Shown here piece after piece: positions 47,445-56,867 of a stretch of DNA of 64,000 bases. Origin of the DNA: Nitratireductor indicus C115 (GTDB taxonomy: Bacteria > Pseudomonadota > Alphaproteobacteria > Rhizobiales > Rhizobiaceae). Each line of letters starts with the position of its first letter. Position 1 is the stretch's first letter. A program made the position numbers and the translations under genes. The notes under the pieces are model-generated. The model made no database searches and was not told the origin of the DNA. It worked only from the letters and a program-made list of their open reading frames with translations. The stretch is from the NCBI RefSeq assembly GCF_000300515.1, contig NZ_AMSI01000013.1, positions 94,841 through 158,840 of the forward strand. Reading direction: 5' to 3'.

Positions 47445-47566
47445 TATTTATACGTTGCGCGGTGTTACGGCTTTGCCGCTGATGCGGCTGCCGCTTGCGC
47501 CAGCAAACATGTGCCTGACCCGCGTGATGAGCCAGCCTTTGTCCAGATCGACTGAAGGGGGCTCGA

Positions 47567-49723
47567 ATGCTTACGCGCGCAAGGCGCCATCATATCTTGC
47601 CGGCCACGGCCATGGCACTGGCCATGACCGTTGGAACGGCACACCACACATCAGCACAGGATGGTCGGCAACAAGCCGAGGAAACCGAATCGGGCCGAAG
47701 GACGCTGCTCCAGAGGCTCATTGTCTCCGACACGATTGGGAGCGGGGACCCCTATGACGAGGCGGCGCCGGCAAGCACGGTCGACCGCGAGGCAATAACG
47801 GAGCGTTTCGGTGGCGATGCCAACCAGGTTGTCCGTTCTACGGCGGGCACGTTCACGCGGGCCCCTTCCGATCAGCCCGGCCTGACGGTCAACGTCAGGG
47901 GGCTACAGGGCATGGGGCGCGTCAACACCATGATCGACGGTGTGCCGCAAACGTTCCGAAACCTGTCGGGCCATGGCGGTACGTTTGATGACATGGCCTA
48001 TGTCGATACGAATCTCCTGACGAGCGTGGATGTTCAGCGCGGGTCGGTTTCCGGCGCAGAAGGAATGGGCGCCCTTGGAGGGGCCGCCAATTTTCGGACC
48101 ATCGGCATCGAAGATGTGCTTTTGCCCGGGCGCGATCAGGGCGTGATGACGACCTGGCGCGGGGGAACGAATGCCTATGGCTGGTCCGGAATGATCGCCG
48201 GCGGTTTGCGCACCCCCATGCTGCCCAACGGGGAAGGGATGGCGAGCGTCATGGGCGCTTTTTCCTATACGGAGAAGCGCCGCTTCGAGAATGGCGATAG
48301 TATTGAGGTTCCGTTCGACCCCAGCCAGAAGCCATCCTCCGGCTTGATCAAGGTGGAGCTGAAGCCCAATGACACTCACGAGCTGAAGCTCGGCGGCCGC
48401 TGGTATGACAACGCGTTCTATGTGCAGAGTGGCGGATATGACTGGTCGGTGAACAACCAGACCTATACAGCCAATTACGCCTATACGCCTGGAGACCCCT
48501 TATGGGACCTCAGGGTGAATGCCTACCACAACATCACGAAGCTGGATTTCGATGGCATCGGAGGCGTTTTCTCCAACCGCCATGGCGTCAACACCGCAAC
48601 CGGTATCGACATCAGCAATCGCAGCAGGACGAGCTTCGGCAATACTGACCTGGAATTCTACTCCGGCGCCGCCTATTCCTCGGACGATTACGAGGGCAAC
48701 GATCAGCGCGGGGCCAATCCCGACGGGCGTCTGATCAAGGGCGGGCTGTTCGGCGAAGCCGCGCTTACCCACGGCATCATGAGCTTGAAAGGCGGGTTGC
48801 GCTACGACCGCTGGCAGCTGAGTGGTGTGCGCGGCTATACGCGGCCGGGGTTTGGCGATTGTCCGGCCGGCGGCGGAAACTGTCCGGGGGAATCGGCAAG
48901 CCGCTCGGGCGATGAATGGAACCCGAGCATTACCGCGACCTTGAAGCCCCTCGACTGGATGGAATTTTACGCCACCTATGCGCATACCTACCGCGCGCCC
49001 ACCGCGTCTGAGATGTTCTATCCGGGTGGCCACAATTTCAACGGCAGCGGCAGTCCCATCGAGAACAACCTCGACCTCACGGCAGAGACGATGCGCGGGA
49101 TCGACATTGGCGTGAATGTGAAGGCGAACGATCTCTTCGTTGCAGGCGACGCATTCCGGCTCAAGGCTGGATATTTCCGCAATCGCATCAAGAATTTCAT
49201 CACCTATGGCATGGATCAGAAACCCGGCGAGGTCTCTCCGACAATTCGCTGGATCAACCTGCCGGGCACGACCACGATGAGCGGCTTCGAACTGGAAGGT
49301 GGATACGATGCGGGATTCATCTACGCGAATTTCTCTTTGACCATCGCCGATACCGAACAGCCGCTACCCTATTTCGCCGGCGTCGGAAACGATGTGGGCC
49401 GCCTGCCGGACGATTTTGCGACCATCGATGTCGGGACCCGGCTGTTTGATCAACGGCTGACGCTTGGCGGGCGCATGCGCTACGTGGGTGACAGCGTCCA
49501 GGTCTTTTTCGACGATGCCAATTCGATCCACTTTCCAAGTTATGTACTGTTCGATGCCTATGGTTCCTGGCAGTTCAACGAGAACGCCAAGCTCTTCTTC
49601 TCGGTCGAGAACATAGCCGATAAGAGTTACATGAATGCGATGGGCGGATTTGCGGATAGTTACAACGGCGTCAATACGGGCCGTGGCCGCACGTTCATTG
49701 TTGGTGCAACGGCCCGTTTCTAG
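47567..49723 (+). CDS. TonB-dependent outer-membrane receptor, heme/hemoglobin type
   Basis: 718 residues with a signal peptide (cleavage near 28-30, ...HHTSAQ). The plug domain (about 65-190) has VVRSTAGTFTRAPSDQPGLTVNVRGLQGMGRVNTMIDGVPQTFRN, typical of the hemoglobin/transferrin receptor family. The barrel includes YRAPTASEMFYPG and NNLDLTAETMRGIDIGV, which resemble the FRAP and NPNL boxes of heme receptors. It ends in GATARF. Heme or hemoglobin uptake is favoured but not proved; no TonB, ExbB or heme ABC genes are next to it. AAGGGG precedes the ATG. An iron-responsive box overlaps its promoter. Confidence 0.88.
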   Translation: MLTRARRHHILPATAMALAMTVGTAHHTSAQDGRQQAEETESGRRTLLQRLIVSDTIGSGDPYDEAAPASTVDREAITERFGGDANQVVRSTAGTFTRAPSDQPGLTVNVRGLQGMGRVNTMIDGVPQTFRNLSGHGGTFDDMAYVDTNLLTSVDVQRGSVSGAEGMGALGGAANFRTIGIEDVLLPGRDQGVMTTWRGGTNAYGWSGMIAGGLRTPMLPNGEGMASVMGAFSYTEKRRFENGDSIEVPFDPSQKPSSGLIKVELKPNDTHELKLGGRWYDNAFYVQSGGYDWSVNNQTYTANYAYTPGDPLWDLRVNAYHNITKLDFDGIGGVFSNRHGVNTATGIDISNRSRTSFGNTDLEFYSGAAYSSDDYEGNDQRGANPDGRLIKGGLFGEAALTHGIMSLKGGLRYDRWQLSGVRGYTRPGFGDCPAGGGNCPGESASRSGDEWNPSITATLKPLDWMEFYATYAHTYRAPTASEMFYPGGHNFNGSGSPIENNLDLTAETMRGIDIGVNVKANDLFVAGDAFRLKAGYFRNRIKNFITYGMDQKPGEVSPTIRWINLPGTTTMSGFELEGGYDAGFIYANFSLTIADTEQPLPYFAGVGNDVGRLPDDFATIDVGTRLFDQRLTLGGRMRYVGDSVQVFFDDANSIHFPSYVLFDAYGSWQFNENAKLFFSVENIADKSYMNAMGGFADSYNGVNTGRGRTFIVGATARF

Positions 49724-49776
49724 CCGTATTGTGATGAGATCATAAGTTTGAGCAATGTTCCCTGCTCCAAAACCGG

Positions 49777-49808
49777 AAAAGCCGCCGTGGGGTCTCCACG
49801 GCGGCTTT
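49777..49808. terminator. bidirectional terminator between the receptor and the helicase
   Basis: AAAAGCCGCCGTGG (49777-49790) pairs with CCACGGCGGCTTTT (49795-49808) around a 4-nt loop, with T-tracts on both strands. Confidence 0.92.
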
Positions 49809-49832
49809 TCTTATGGAACCTGCAAAGGGTAT

Positions 49833-51335
49833 TCAGCCCTTGATGCCGATCTTCATGAAGGCGGGAACATCGTCGCCGAAGCCGATGATCGAATTGTCTT
49901 CCTCGCGCTCGCGGCGATGGTCCTGCTTGCGGGGCCTGCGTTCGCCCTGAGCCGATGCATCGTCATGGCGCGCCTTGCGCTCGGTGTTTTCGGCCTTGAT
50001 CGCCTCTTTCCGGCCTTTTCTGGCGTCGGATCCCTGGCCCTTGTCTTCGCCGGCGTCGGAAGCCTCCTTCTTCGGGCCGCGCCTTCCGGTCCGGCCGCGC
50101 GGCTTCTCCTCCGCATCGTCTTCATGGGTGAGCGTGGAGAGATCGCCGTCGAGCCACTCCGGCTCCTGGCCGATCAGCTTGCCGATGGCGTCGACATATT
50201 TCCTGTCGGCCTTCGTCACCAGCGTGAAAGCCTCGCCCGAGCGGCCGGCACGGCCTGTTCTGCCGATCCGGTGCACATAGTCTTCCGAATGAATCGGCAC
50301 GTCGAAATTGAAGACATGGCTGACATCGGGAATATCGAGGCCGCGCGCAGCAACGTCCGAGGCAACGAGCAGCTTCAGTTTTCCTTTGCGGAAATTCTCC
50401 AGCATCGCCATGCGGGCGCGCTGATCCATATCGCCATGCAGTGCGCCGGCATCGTATTCATGCCGCACCAGCGAGCGGAAGAGGGTAGCCACTTCGCTTT
50501 TGCGATTGCAGAAGATGATGGCGTTCTTCAGCGTGTCGCCTTCCGCATCGATCAGTTCGCGCAGCCGTGCGCGCTTCGCCCAGGGTTTGGACCCGCATTT
50601 CACGAAACGTTGCGTGATGCTCGTATTGGTCGTGGCCGGACGTGCCACCTCGACGCGAACCGGCGCCTGCAGGAACTGCTCGGTCAGCTTGGTGATCTCG
50701 GGTGGCATGGTTGCCGAGAAGAACAGCGTCTGCCGTGTGAAGGGGATCAGCTTGCAGATGCGCTCGATATCGGGAATGAAGCCCATGTCGAGCATACGGT
50801 CGGCCTCGTCGATAACGAAGATGTCGACGCCGGTCAGAAGCAGCTTGCCGCGCTCGAAGTGGTCGAGCAGGCGGCCGGGCGTGGCGATCAGGACGTCGGC
50901 ACCGCGTTCGAGCTTGCGTTCCTGTTCGTCAAAGGAGACCCCGCCGATAAGAAGCGCAATGTTGAGCCGGTGGTTCTTGCCGTATTTGACGAAATTCTCT
51001 TCAACCTGAGCGGCCAGCTCGCGCGTCGGCTCCAGAATCAGCGTTCGCGGCATGCGCGCGCGGGCCCGCCCACGCTCGAGGCGCGTGAGCATGGGCAGCA
51101 CGAAGGAAGCGGTCTTTCCCGTTCCTGTCTGGGCTATGCCCAGAACATCCTTGCCGGCGATGGCATGTGGAATGGCGCCTGCCTGGATCGGCGTCGGCTG
51201 CGTGTAGCCCGCGTCCACGACTGCGGACAGAACCTTGGCCGAAAGGCCCAGATCGGAAAATGTCAACGCTTCCTGAGCGGTCTCTTGTTCTGCTGGCACT
51301 TTTTGGCTGTCTTTTCTGTAGCGGCAAAGCCGCAA
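49833..51335 (-). CDS. DEAD-box ATP-dependent RNA helicase (RhlE-like)
   Basis: 500 residues as drawn; a GTG at 51299 (MPAEQETAQEALTFSDLG) is an equally good start. All helicase motifs are present: Q motif GYTQPTPIQAGAIP, Walker A AQTGTGKTASF, VIDEADRMLDMGF (DEAD), FFSATMP, and HRIGRTGRAGRSG (motif VI). The last 120 residues are a charged Arg/Lys/Glu-rich tail usual in RhlE-like enzymes, which act in ribosome assembly and RNA turnover. Confidence 0.95.
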   Translation of the reverse strand: MRLCRYRKDSQKVPAEQETAQEALTFSDLGLSAKVLSAVVDAGYTQPTPIQAGAIPHAIAGKDVLGIAQTGTGKTASFVLPMLTRLERGRARARMPRTLILEPTRELAAQVEENFVKYGKNHRLNIALLIGGVSFDEQERKLERGADVLIATPGRLLDHFERGKLLLTGVDIFVIDEADRMLDMGFIPDIERICKLIPFTRQTLFFSATMPPEITKLTEQFLQAPVRVEVARPATTNTSITQRFVKCGSKPWAKRARLRELIDAEGDTLKNAIIFCNRKSEVATLFRSLVRHEYDAGALHGDMDQRARMAMLENFRKGKLKLLVASDVAARGLDIPDVSHVFNFDVPIHSEDYVHRIGRTGRAGRSGEAFTLVTKADRKYVDAIGKLIGQEPEWLDGDLSTLTHEDDAEEKPRGRTGRRGPKKEASDAGEDKGQGSDARKGRKEAIKAENTERKARHDDASAQGERRPRKQDHRREREEDNSIIGFGDDVPAFMKIGIKG

Positions 51336-51424
51336 TTGTCGGGATTTTTTCCCGAATCCACGGTGGGCCTACGGCTTGCAGCGCGCAATGTCAACAGAAC
51401 AGTTGCCCTTAAGGCAGTTGCCGT

Positions 51425-52198
51425 TCAATAACGGAACTGCTCGGAAAGAATACGTTCGTTCCATGAGTGGCTCTCGTCGAACAGCACCGTCACGGTCTTG
51501 TCGACTGATTCCCGCACGGTCACGGAGATCACCGACTTGATCTCCGTGTGATCTGCAACCGCATTAACGGGGCGCTTTTCCGGCTCCAGAATGTCGAAGC
51601 GGACCGTGGCCTTGTCTGGCAGGAGAGCCCCGCGCCAGCGACGTGGGCGAAATGGGCTGACCGGCGTCAGGGCAAGCAGCGGCGCGTCGAGCGGCAGGAT
51701 CGGCCCGTGCGCCGAGAGATTGTAGGCGGTGGAGCCGGCGGGCGTCGCAACCATCACGCCATCGCAGATCAACTCCTCCAGCCGCACCTTGTCGTCCACC
51801 GAAATGCGAATCTTTGCCGCCTGATAGGATTGGCGCAAAAGGGACACTTCATTGATGGCGAGGGCTTCCGATTCTTTTCCCTCCGCGTCCAGCGCCAGCA
51901 TCTGCAAGGGGCGCACGGTCTCGGGAATGGCTGCCTCGATGCGCTCGCGCAGGCCCTCGTCGCGATATTCGTTCATGAGGAAACCGACGGTGCCGCGGTT
52001 CATTCCGTAGATGCGTTTTCCAGAGCCCATGGTCTCGCGCAGCGTCTGCAGCATGAAGCCATCGCCTCCGAGTGCCACGACGACGTCGGCATCCTCGGGT
52101 CGTTCCTGCCCATAGAGCGCGGAGAGATGCGCGGCTGCCTCGCGGGCATCCTCGGTGTCTGCGGAAACGAAGGAGAGGGCCAACGGGGTATTGGTCAT
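51425..52198 (-). CDS. nadK: NAD kinase
   Basis: 257 residues. It phosphorylates NAD to NADP using ATP. The glycine-rich site is [17 protein letters not shown], with [13 protein letters not shown] after it and [23 protein letters not shown] in the core, as in the NadK family. It is separated from the helicase by 89 nt on the same strand. Confidence 0.96.
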   Translation of the reverse strand: MTNTPLALSFVSADTEDAREAAAHLSALYGQERPEDADVVVALGGDGFMLQTLRETMGSGKRIYGMNRGTVGFLMNEYRDEGLRERIEAAIPETVRPLQMLALDAEGKESEALAINEVSLLRQSYQAAKIRISVDDKVRLEELICDGVMVATPAGSTAYNLSAHGPILPLDAPLLALTPVSPFRPRRWRGALLPDKATVRFDILEPEKRPVNAVADHTEIKSVISVTVRESVDKTVTVLFDESHSWNERILSEQFRY

Positions 52199-52341
52199 GT
52201 CGCGGTCTTGGGCCCCTTGAGATGCGTGGTTTCAACCGGTTAGCACGAGGCCGCGCCGCTGCAAAGGGTGCGTGGCCGCATTGCATGCAAAGCGCCAGGC
52301 GGGTGGCTGGTACAAAAGAGAGCGCTGCGATGTCTGTGAGG

Positions 52342-52417
<76 letters not shown>

Positions 52418-52754
52418 ATTGGCGCTCCGTTAGCACAAACTGCGGCGGAGTGAAATGAAAACTGCCGCGACATCCTCAGTTCGTGAAATGGAAGCCATAT
52501 CTTGCCGGAAGGAGGAGCGAATGCACCGCCTGGTACGTCTGGAGCGTTCGTTCTGTCGCTTCTGGGCCAATGGCACGCAACATCATCGATTTCGCAAGAA
52601 AATCTCTCCCACTGCTTGGGAAGCCGATGTTGTGGCGAGTGGTTGTGAAGGCATTGTACTTGCAAATATGAGCGCGCTGTTATTGTCTTGTCTTTGAAAG
52701 CCGCCAGCATGCGGTTTTCGGCATTCTCAATTTGCCAGCCAAAGAGAGCCAGCA
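52418..52754. other. intergenic region between tRNA-Thr and the dehydrogenase operon
   Basis: About 337 bases. I see no gene, no tRNA fragment or direct repeat of the tRNA end, and no clear promoter hexamers. Confidence 0.5.
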
Positions 52755-53453
52755 ATGAGCACGAGAGATCATTCCACGACGCGGCGCGGCTTCCTTCAGT
52801 CGGCCGCGGCGGGTGTTGCCGTTTCGGCAATGACACATCCCGCCATGGCACAGAAACAACCCCCTGTTGCCCTTGAAGAATATTCCCCGACCTATTTCAC
52901 CGCCGAGGAATGGACATTTATTCTTGCCGCCACCGCGCGCCTCATTCCTTCCGAAGGCGATGGGCCCGGTGCGACCGAGACGCGAGTGCCCGTTTTCATC
53001 GATCTTCAACTGGCAGGCGATTTCGGAAACGCAGCCGACTGGTACATGGAAGGTCCCCATGTGCCCGATGCGCCCGCGCAATTCGGCTACCAGTCTCCGC
53101 TCACGCCGGCCGAGGTCTATCGCGCAGGCATTGCCGAATTCGACGAATGGTGCCGTCAGAACCATAACGCACCCTTCGCCGAACTTGACGCTGCCACGCA
53201 GGACGCAGCTCTTACGGCACTCCAGAAGGGCGATATCAAGCTTGCCTCGACACAGGGAGCAAGTTTCTTCGGTCTGCTCTTGCAGAACACCAAAGAAGGC
53301 TATTTCGCCGATCCGCTTTATGGCGGCAATCACGGCATGGCCGCCTGGGTGCATATCGGCTTTCCGGGCGCGCGTGCCAGCTATCTGGAATGGGTCGGCA
53401 TCGACAAGCCATATCCGCTCGGGCCCGTCAGTATCTCTGGCGAGAGGGCTTGA
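52755..53453 (+). CDS. gluconate 2-dehydrogenase subunit 3-type (gamma) protein with Tat signal
   Basis: 232 residues. A twin-arginine signal is clear: STRDHSTTRRGFLQSAAAGVAVSA with cleavage near AMA (about 35). The mature part has the family's FTAEEWTFILAATARLIPSEGDGPGATE segment. The gamma subunit is exported by Tat and carries the flavoprotein partner along; the alpha subunit has no signal of its own. First gene of a three-gene operon; the next ATG is 2 nt after its stop. Confidence 0.92.
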   Translation: MSTRDHSTTRRGFLQSAAAGVAVSAMTHPAMAQKQPPVALEEYSPTYFTAEEWTFILAATARLIPSEGDGPGATETRVPVFIDLQLAGDFGNAADWYMEGPHVPDAPAQFGYQSPLTPAEVYRAGIAEFDEWCRQNHNAPFAELDAATQDAALTALQKGDIKLASTQGASFFGLLLQNTKEGYFADPLYGGNHGMAAWVHIGFPGARASYLEWVGIDKPYPLGPVSISGERA

Positions 53454-53455
53454 AC

Positions 53456-55222
53456 ATGGCGACCAACGCACCGAAGAAGGACGTGGTGATCGTCGGTCTT
53501 GGCTGGACCGGATCGATCCTGGCGATGGAACTGTGCGAAGAGGGGCTTGAGGTCCTTGCGCTCGAACGCGGCGATGACCGCGACACGGTTCCCGATTTCA
53601 AATATCCGGAAGTGGCGGATGAACTGAAATACGGCGTGCGCTACGGTTTCATGCAGAAGCCGCGCAACTCGACGCTGACGGTCCGTCGCACCCTTGAAGA
53701 AACCGCGCTTCCCTATCGCATGCTGGGTTCATTCCTGCCGGGCGATGGCGTCGGCGGCGCCGGCATCCATTGGAACGGCCACAATTGGCGCCCGATGGTG
53801 GAGGAGTTGCGCCTGCGCTCCTATGTCGAGGAGAGCTTCGGCGCCGACATCATCCCCGAGGATATGACAATCCAGGATTGGGGCGTCGATTACGACGAGC
53901 TAGAACCCTATTTCGACCGGTTCGAAAAGGTCGCCGGCATTGCGGGCCAGGCGGGCAACATCAATGGCAAGATCGTCGAGGGCGGCAATCCTTTCGAAGC
54001 ACCTCGGTCCGGCGATTTTCCAATGCCGCCGCTTCCCCAGACGGTCGATGCGATGATGTTCGCCGACGCCGCGCGCAAGATGGGGTATCACCCGTTTCCG
54101 CGCCCGGCCGCCAATGCCTCGCAGGCCTATACGAACCCCTATGGGATGCAGCTCGGCCCCTGCAATTTCTGCGGTTTCTGCGAACGTTTCGGCTGTCTGA
54201 ACTATTCGAAATCCTCGCCGCAGACCTGTGTTCTGGCTGCTTTGAAGCGCAAATCCAACTTTTCCTACAAGGTGAATTCCGAGGTCCTGAAGGTGGAGCT
54301 CGCCCCGGACGGCAAGACGGCAACCGGCGTGACTTATGTCACGGCGGAGGGGGAAGAGGTCTTCCAGCCCGCCGACCTCGTGATCCTGGCCGCCTACCAG
54401 CTGCACAATGTGCATCTGATGCTGCTTTCAGGCATCGGGCAGCCCTACGATCCCGCTACGGGCGAGGGCGTGACGGGCAAGAACTATGCCTATCAGATGA
54501 ATGGCGGCACCTCGCTCTTCTTCAAGGACATCGAGTTCAATCCTTTTGTCGGCGCCGGGTCGAACGGCATGGTCATCGATGATTTCGCCATCAACCAGAT
54601 CGATTTCGGCAAGGAAGGCTTCATCGGCGGCAGCTACATCAGCTCCGGCACGACCAACGGTCAGCCGATCCGCTCCATGCGGCTTCCGCCCGGCACGCCG
54701 TCCTGGGGCACTGCGTGGAAACAGGCGACGAAGGAATGGTACGGGCATTCCATGTCCATCGGATCGCATGGCTCGAACATGGCCTATCGCGACACCTATC
54801 TGGACCTCGATCCTACCTACAAGGATCGCCATGGCCGCCCGTTGATGCGCATGACGTTCAACTGGAAGCCGAACGATATCCGCATGACCCAGTTCATGAA
54901 AACGAAGATCGAGCCGATCGCCGAGAGCATGAGCCCCGATATCATGCAGTCGAGTTACAAGTCGGAAGGGGCCATGTATGACGTGCGGCCTTATCAGACG
55001 ACGCACAATGTCGGCGGCGCGATCATGGGCACCGACCCGAAGACATCGGCACTCAATCGCTATCTCCAGAGCTGGGACGTGCACAATGTGTTCGTGATGG
55101 GCGCCACCGCATTCCCGCAAAACCTGCAATACAATCCCACCGGCATGGTTGGTGGCCTTGCCTATTGGTCGGCGAATGCAATCCGAAAGGACTATCTGCC
55201 CAACCCGCGACCGCTGGTCTGA
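53456..55222 (+). CDS. GMC-family FAD sugar dehydrogenase, gluconate 2-dehydrogenase alpha-type
   Basis: 588 residues from the ATG at 53456. An FAD-binding GMC fold oxidoreductase (VVIVGLGWTGSILAMEL with GxGxxG near 14-19). A cysteine cluster CNFCGFCERFGC lies at 236-247, a C-x2-C-x2-C-x4-C pattern that could hold an Fe-S cluster as in related bacterial FAD-glucose dehydrogenases. The catalytic histidine end has TTHNVGGAIMGTDP and WDVHNVFVMGATAFPQN. It oxidises a sugar or sugar acid in the periplasm and passes electrons to the cytochrome c subunit. Gluconate, 2-ketogluconate, glucose or sorbitol are all possible. Confidence 0.9.
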   Translation: MATNAPKKDVVIVGLGWTGSILAMELCEEGLEVLALERGDDRDTVPDFKYPEVADELKYGVRYGFMQKPRNSTLTVRRTLEETALPYRMLGSFLPGDGVGGAGIHWNGHNWRPMVEELRLRSYVEESFGADIIPEDMTIQDWGVDYDELEPYFDRFEKVAGIAGQAGNINGKIVEGGNPFEAPRSGDFPMPPLPQTVDAMMFADAARKMGYHPFPRPAANASQAYTNPYGMQLGPCNFCGFCERFGCLNYSKSSPQTCVLAALKRKSNFSYKVNSEVLKVELAPDGKTATGVTYVTAEGEEVFQPADLVILAAYQLHNVHLMLLSGIGQPYDPATGEGVTGKNYAYQMNGGTSLFFKDIEFNPFVGAGSNGMVIDDFAINQIDFGKEGFIGGSYISSGTTNGQPIRSMRLPPGTPSWGTAWKQATKEWYGHSMSIGSHGSNMAYRDTYLDLDPTYKDRHGRPLMRMTFNWKPNDIRMTQFMKTKIEPIAESMSPDIMQSSYKSEGAMYDVRPYQTTHNVGGAIMGTDPKTSALNRYLQSWDVHNVFVMGATAFPQNLQYNPTGMVGGLAYWSANAIRKDYLPNPRPLV

Positions 55223-55234
55223 GGAGGCACCGCG

Positions 55235-56551
55235 ATGAAAACCTTACTCAAGATCATCGGACTGCTGGTTCTTCTGGGCCTTGTCGCGGTGGCGGCCATT
55301 GCCTTCGTGCCGATCCGCGCAACGCCTCCGCAGGGGCAGGTGGCGGCAGATTTCAAGCCAGCCGAGGGGCAGGGGGAATACGCAATGCGGCTCGCCGACT
55401 GCGCGGCTTGCCACACGGCCGAAGGCGGCAAGCCCTTTGCCGGCGGTCGCCCCATTGAAAGCCCGTTCGGCACGATCTGGTCGACCAACATCACGCCGGA
55501 TCCCGAAACCGGCATTGGCGGCTACACGCTCGATGAGTTCCGCCATGTGCTTTACGACGGTGTGCGTCGCGATGGCGCGCATCTTTATCCTGCCATGCCC
55601 TATGAGAACTATCGCATGGCTTCCGAGGAAGATGTCCGGGCACTCTACGACTACTTCATGAACGGTGTGGAACCGGTGAAGAGCGAGGTCAAGAAGACCG
55701 CGCTCGACTTTCCGTTCAACCAGCGTTGGGGCATTCGCGTGTGGGATTGGGTGGGGCTAGCCTCTCCCGGCTTCAAGCCGCGCTATAACAATCCGGTCCT
55801 CAACCGGGGTGCCTATATCGTTGAAACGCTCGGCCATTGCGGCGCCTGTCACAGTCCGCGCACGCCGATCTTCGCTCAGGACGGCACCGATGGCACAAGT
55901 GATGGCTTCCTGCGCGGTGGAGAGATCGCCGGATGGTCTGCTCCGGATTTGCGTGGGGCAAAATCCGCTCCTCAGCTCTGGAGCGCATCTCAGCTCAAGG
56001 CCTACCTCGCCTCCGGTCGCAACAATCATTCCGCGGTCACGGGCGAGATGTCGCTGGTTGTGCAGGATTCTCTCCAATATCTGACGAATGAGGATCTTGA
56101 TGCCGTGGTTGCCTATCTGCGCCACATCGGCGATGGCGATGGCGGCAAGGAAGAACTGCCGGCCTCCGGAGAAAAGCCTGCCCCCGATGCGACGACGGCG
56201 CTTCTGAACTCCGCCGATCCGTCGATGGATCTGGGGCCGCGCCTTTATCTGGACAATTGCGGTGCCTGCCATTTCACGAATGGCAAGGGTGCCGATGGCG
56301 TGTTCCCGGAACTCGACGGCAATTCGCTCGTAACGGCGGATCAGGTGACGGGTCTTCTGCACGTCATTCTGAATGGTTCGCGTCTGCCTTCGACCCGTGA
56401 ACGTCCGGCCGATCTCGCCATGCCCGGTTTTGGCAAGCGCCTCTCCGATGAGGAAGTGGCAGCCCTTGCGACTTTCCTGCGTGGGGCCTGGTCAAACAAG
56501 GCGGGCCCGGTCGACACCGCAACCGTCGCGGCGAATCGGAGCGGCAGTTAG
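55235..56551 (+). CDS. triheme membrane-anchored cytochrome c subunit of the sugar dehydrogenase
   Basis: 438 residues, placed by GAGGAGG just before the ATG and overlapping the previous stop. The N terminus is a signal/anchor helix (LLKIIGLLVLLGLVAVAAIAF). Three c-type heme sites: CAACH at 56-60, CGACH at 202-206 and CGACH at 342-346. It takes electrons from the GMC subunit to ubiquinone or the cytochrome chain. Last gene of the operon; a terminator is about 70 nt downstream. Confidence 0.93.
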   Translation: MKTLLKIIGLLVLLGLVAVAAIAFVPIRATPPQGQVAADFKPAEGQGEYAMRLADCAACHTAEGGKPFAGGRPIESPFGTIWSTNITPDPETGIGGYTLDEFRHVLYDGVRRDGAHLYPAMPYENYRMASEEDVRALYDYFMNGVEPVKSEVKKTALDFPFNQRWGIRVWDWVGLASPGFKPRYNNPVLNRGAYIVETLGHCGACHSPRTPIFAQDGTDGTSDGFLRGGEIAGWSAPDLRGAKSAPQLWSASQLKAYLASGRNNHSAVTGEMSLVVQDSLQYLTNEDLDAVVAYLRHIGDGDGGKEELPASGEKPAPDATTALLNSADPSMDLGPRLYLDNCGACHFTNGKGADGVFPELDGNSLVTADQVTGLLHVILNGSRLPSTRERPADLAMPGFGKRLSDEEVAALATFLRGAWSNKAGPVDTATVAANRSGS

Positions 56552-56867
56552 TCGCTGCCGGCTGCTTTCTCGCCTCGCAAAGGACTGGGCGGGGAAGAAA
56601 TATTCCATGATGGCATCCAAAGCCGCTGAAGCTTTCCTTCAGCGGCTTTTTTATGAAAATTGATGTAAAACAATATGTTCCTGGCTTTTCCGGATTCGCT
56701 TTCTAGGTAAGCCAGTTTGTGCATGAGGCACAGCTTGCGACTGGCGCATGTCCAGGGACATCTTCCTGTCGAAAGCCTGCTTGCGGGTGCTTCACGCAGC
56801 GAATGGAAGATGCTTCATTCGAAACGGAAAAGCGCATTCGTTCGCTTTCATGGCTCAGGAGATTGAA
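56552..56867. other. intergenic region between the cytochrome and the beta-barrel gene
   Basis: About 316 bases with the operon terminator at its start and the leader of the next gene. No further gene supported. Confidence 0.5.
56620..56654 (+). terminator. dehydrogenase operon terminator
   Basis: AAGCCGCTGAA (56620-56630) pairs with TTCAGCGGCTT (56638-56648), followed by TTTTTT. Confidence 0.92.

Larger units (their letters stand above)
47248..47566. other. intergenic region between sufA and the TonB receptor
   Basis: About 319 bases with no gene I can support. It has the suf terminator (47371-47397) and an AT-rich receptor promoter (47420-47455) with an iron-regulator-like palindrome. Confidence 0.6.
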
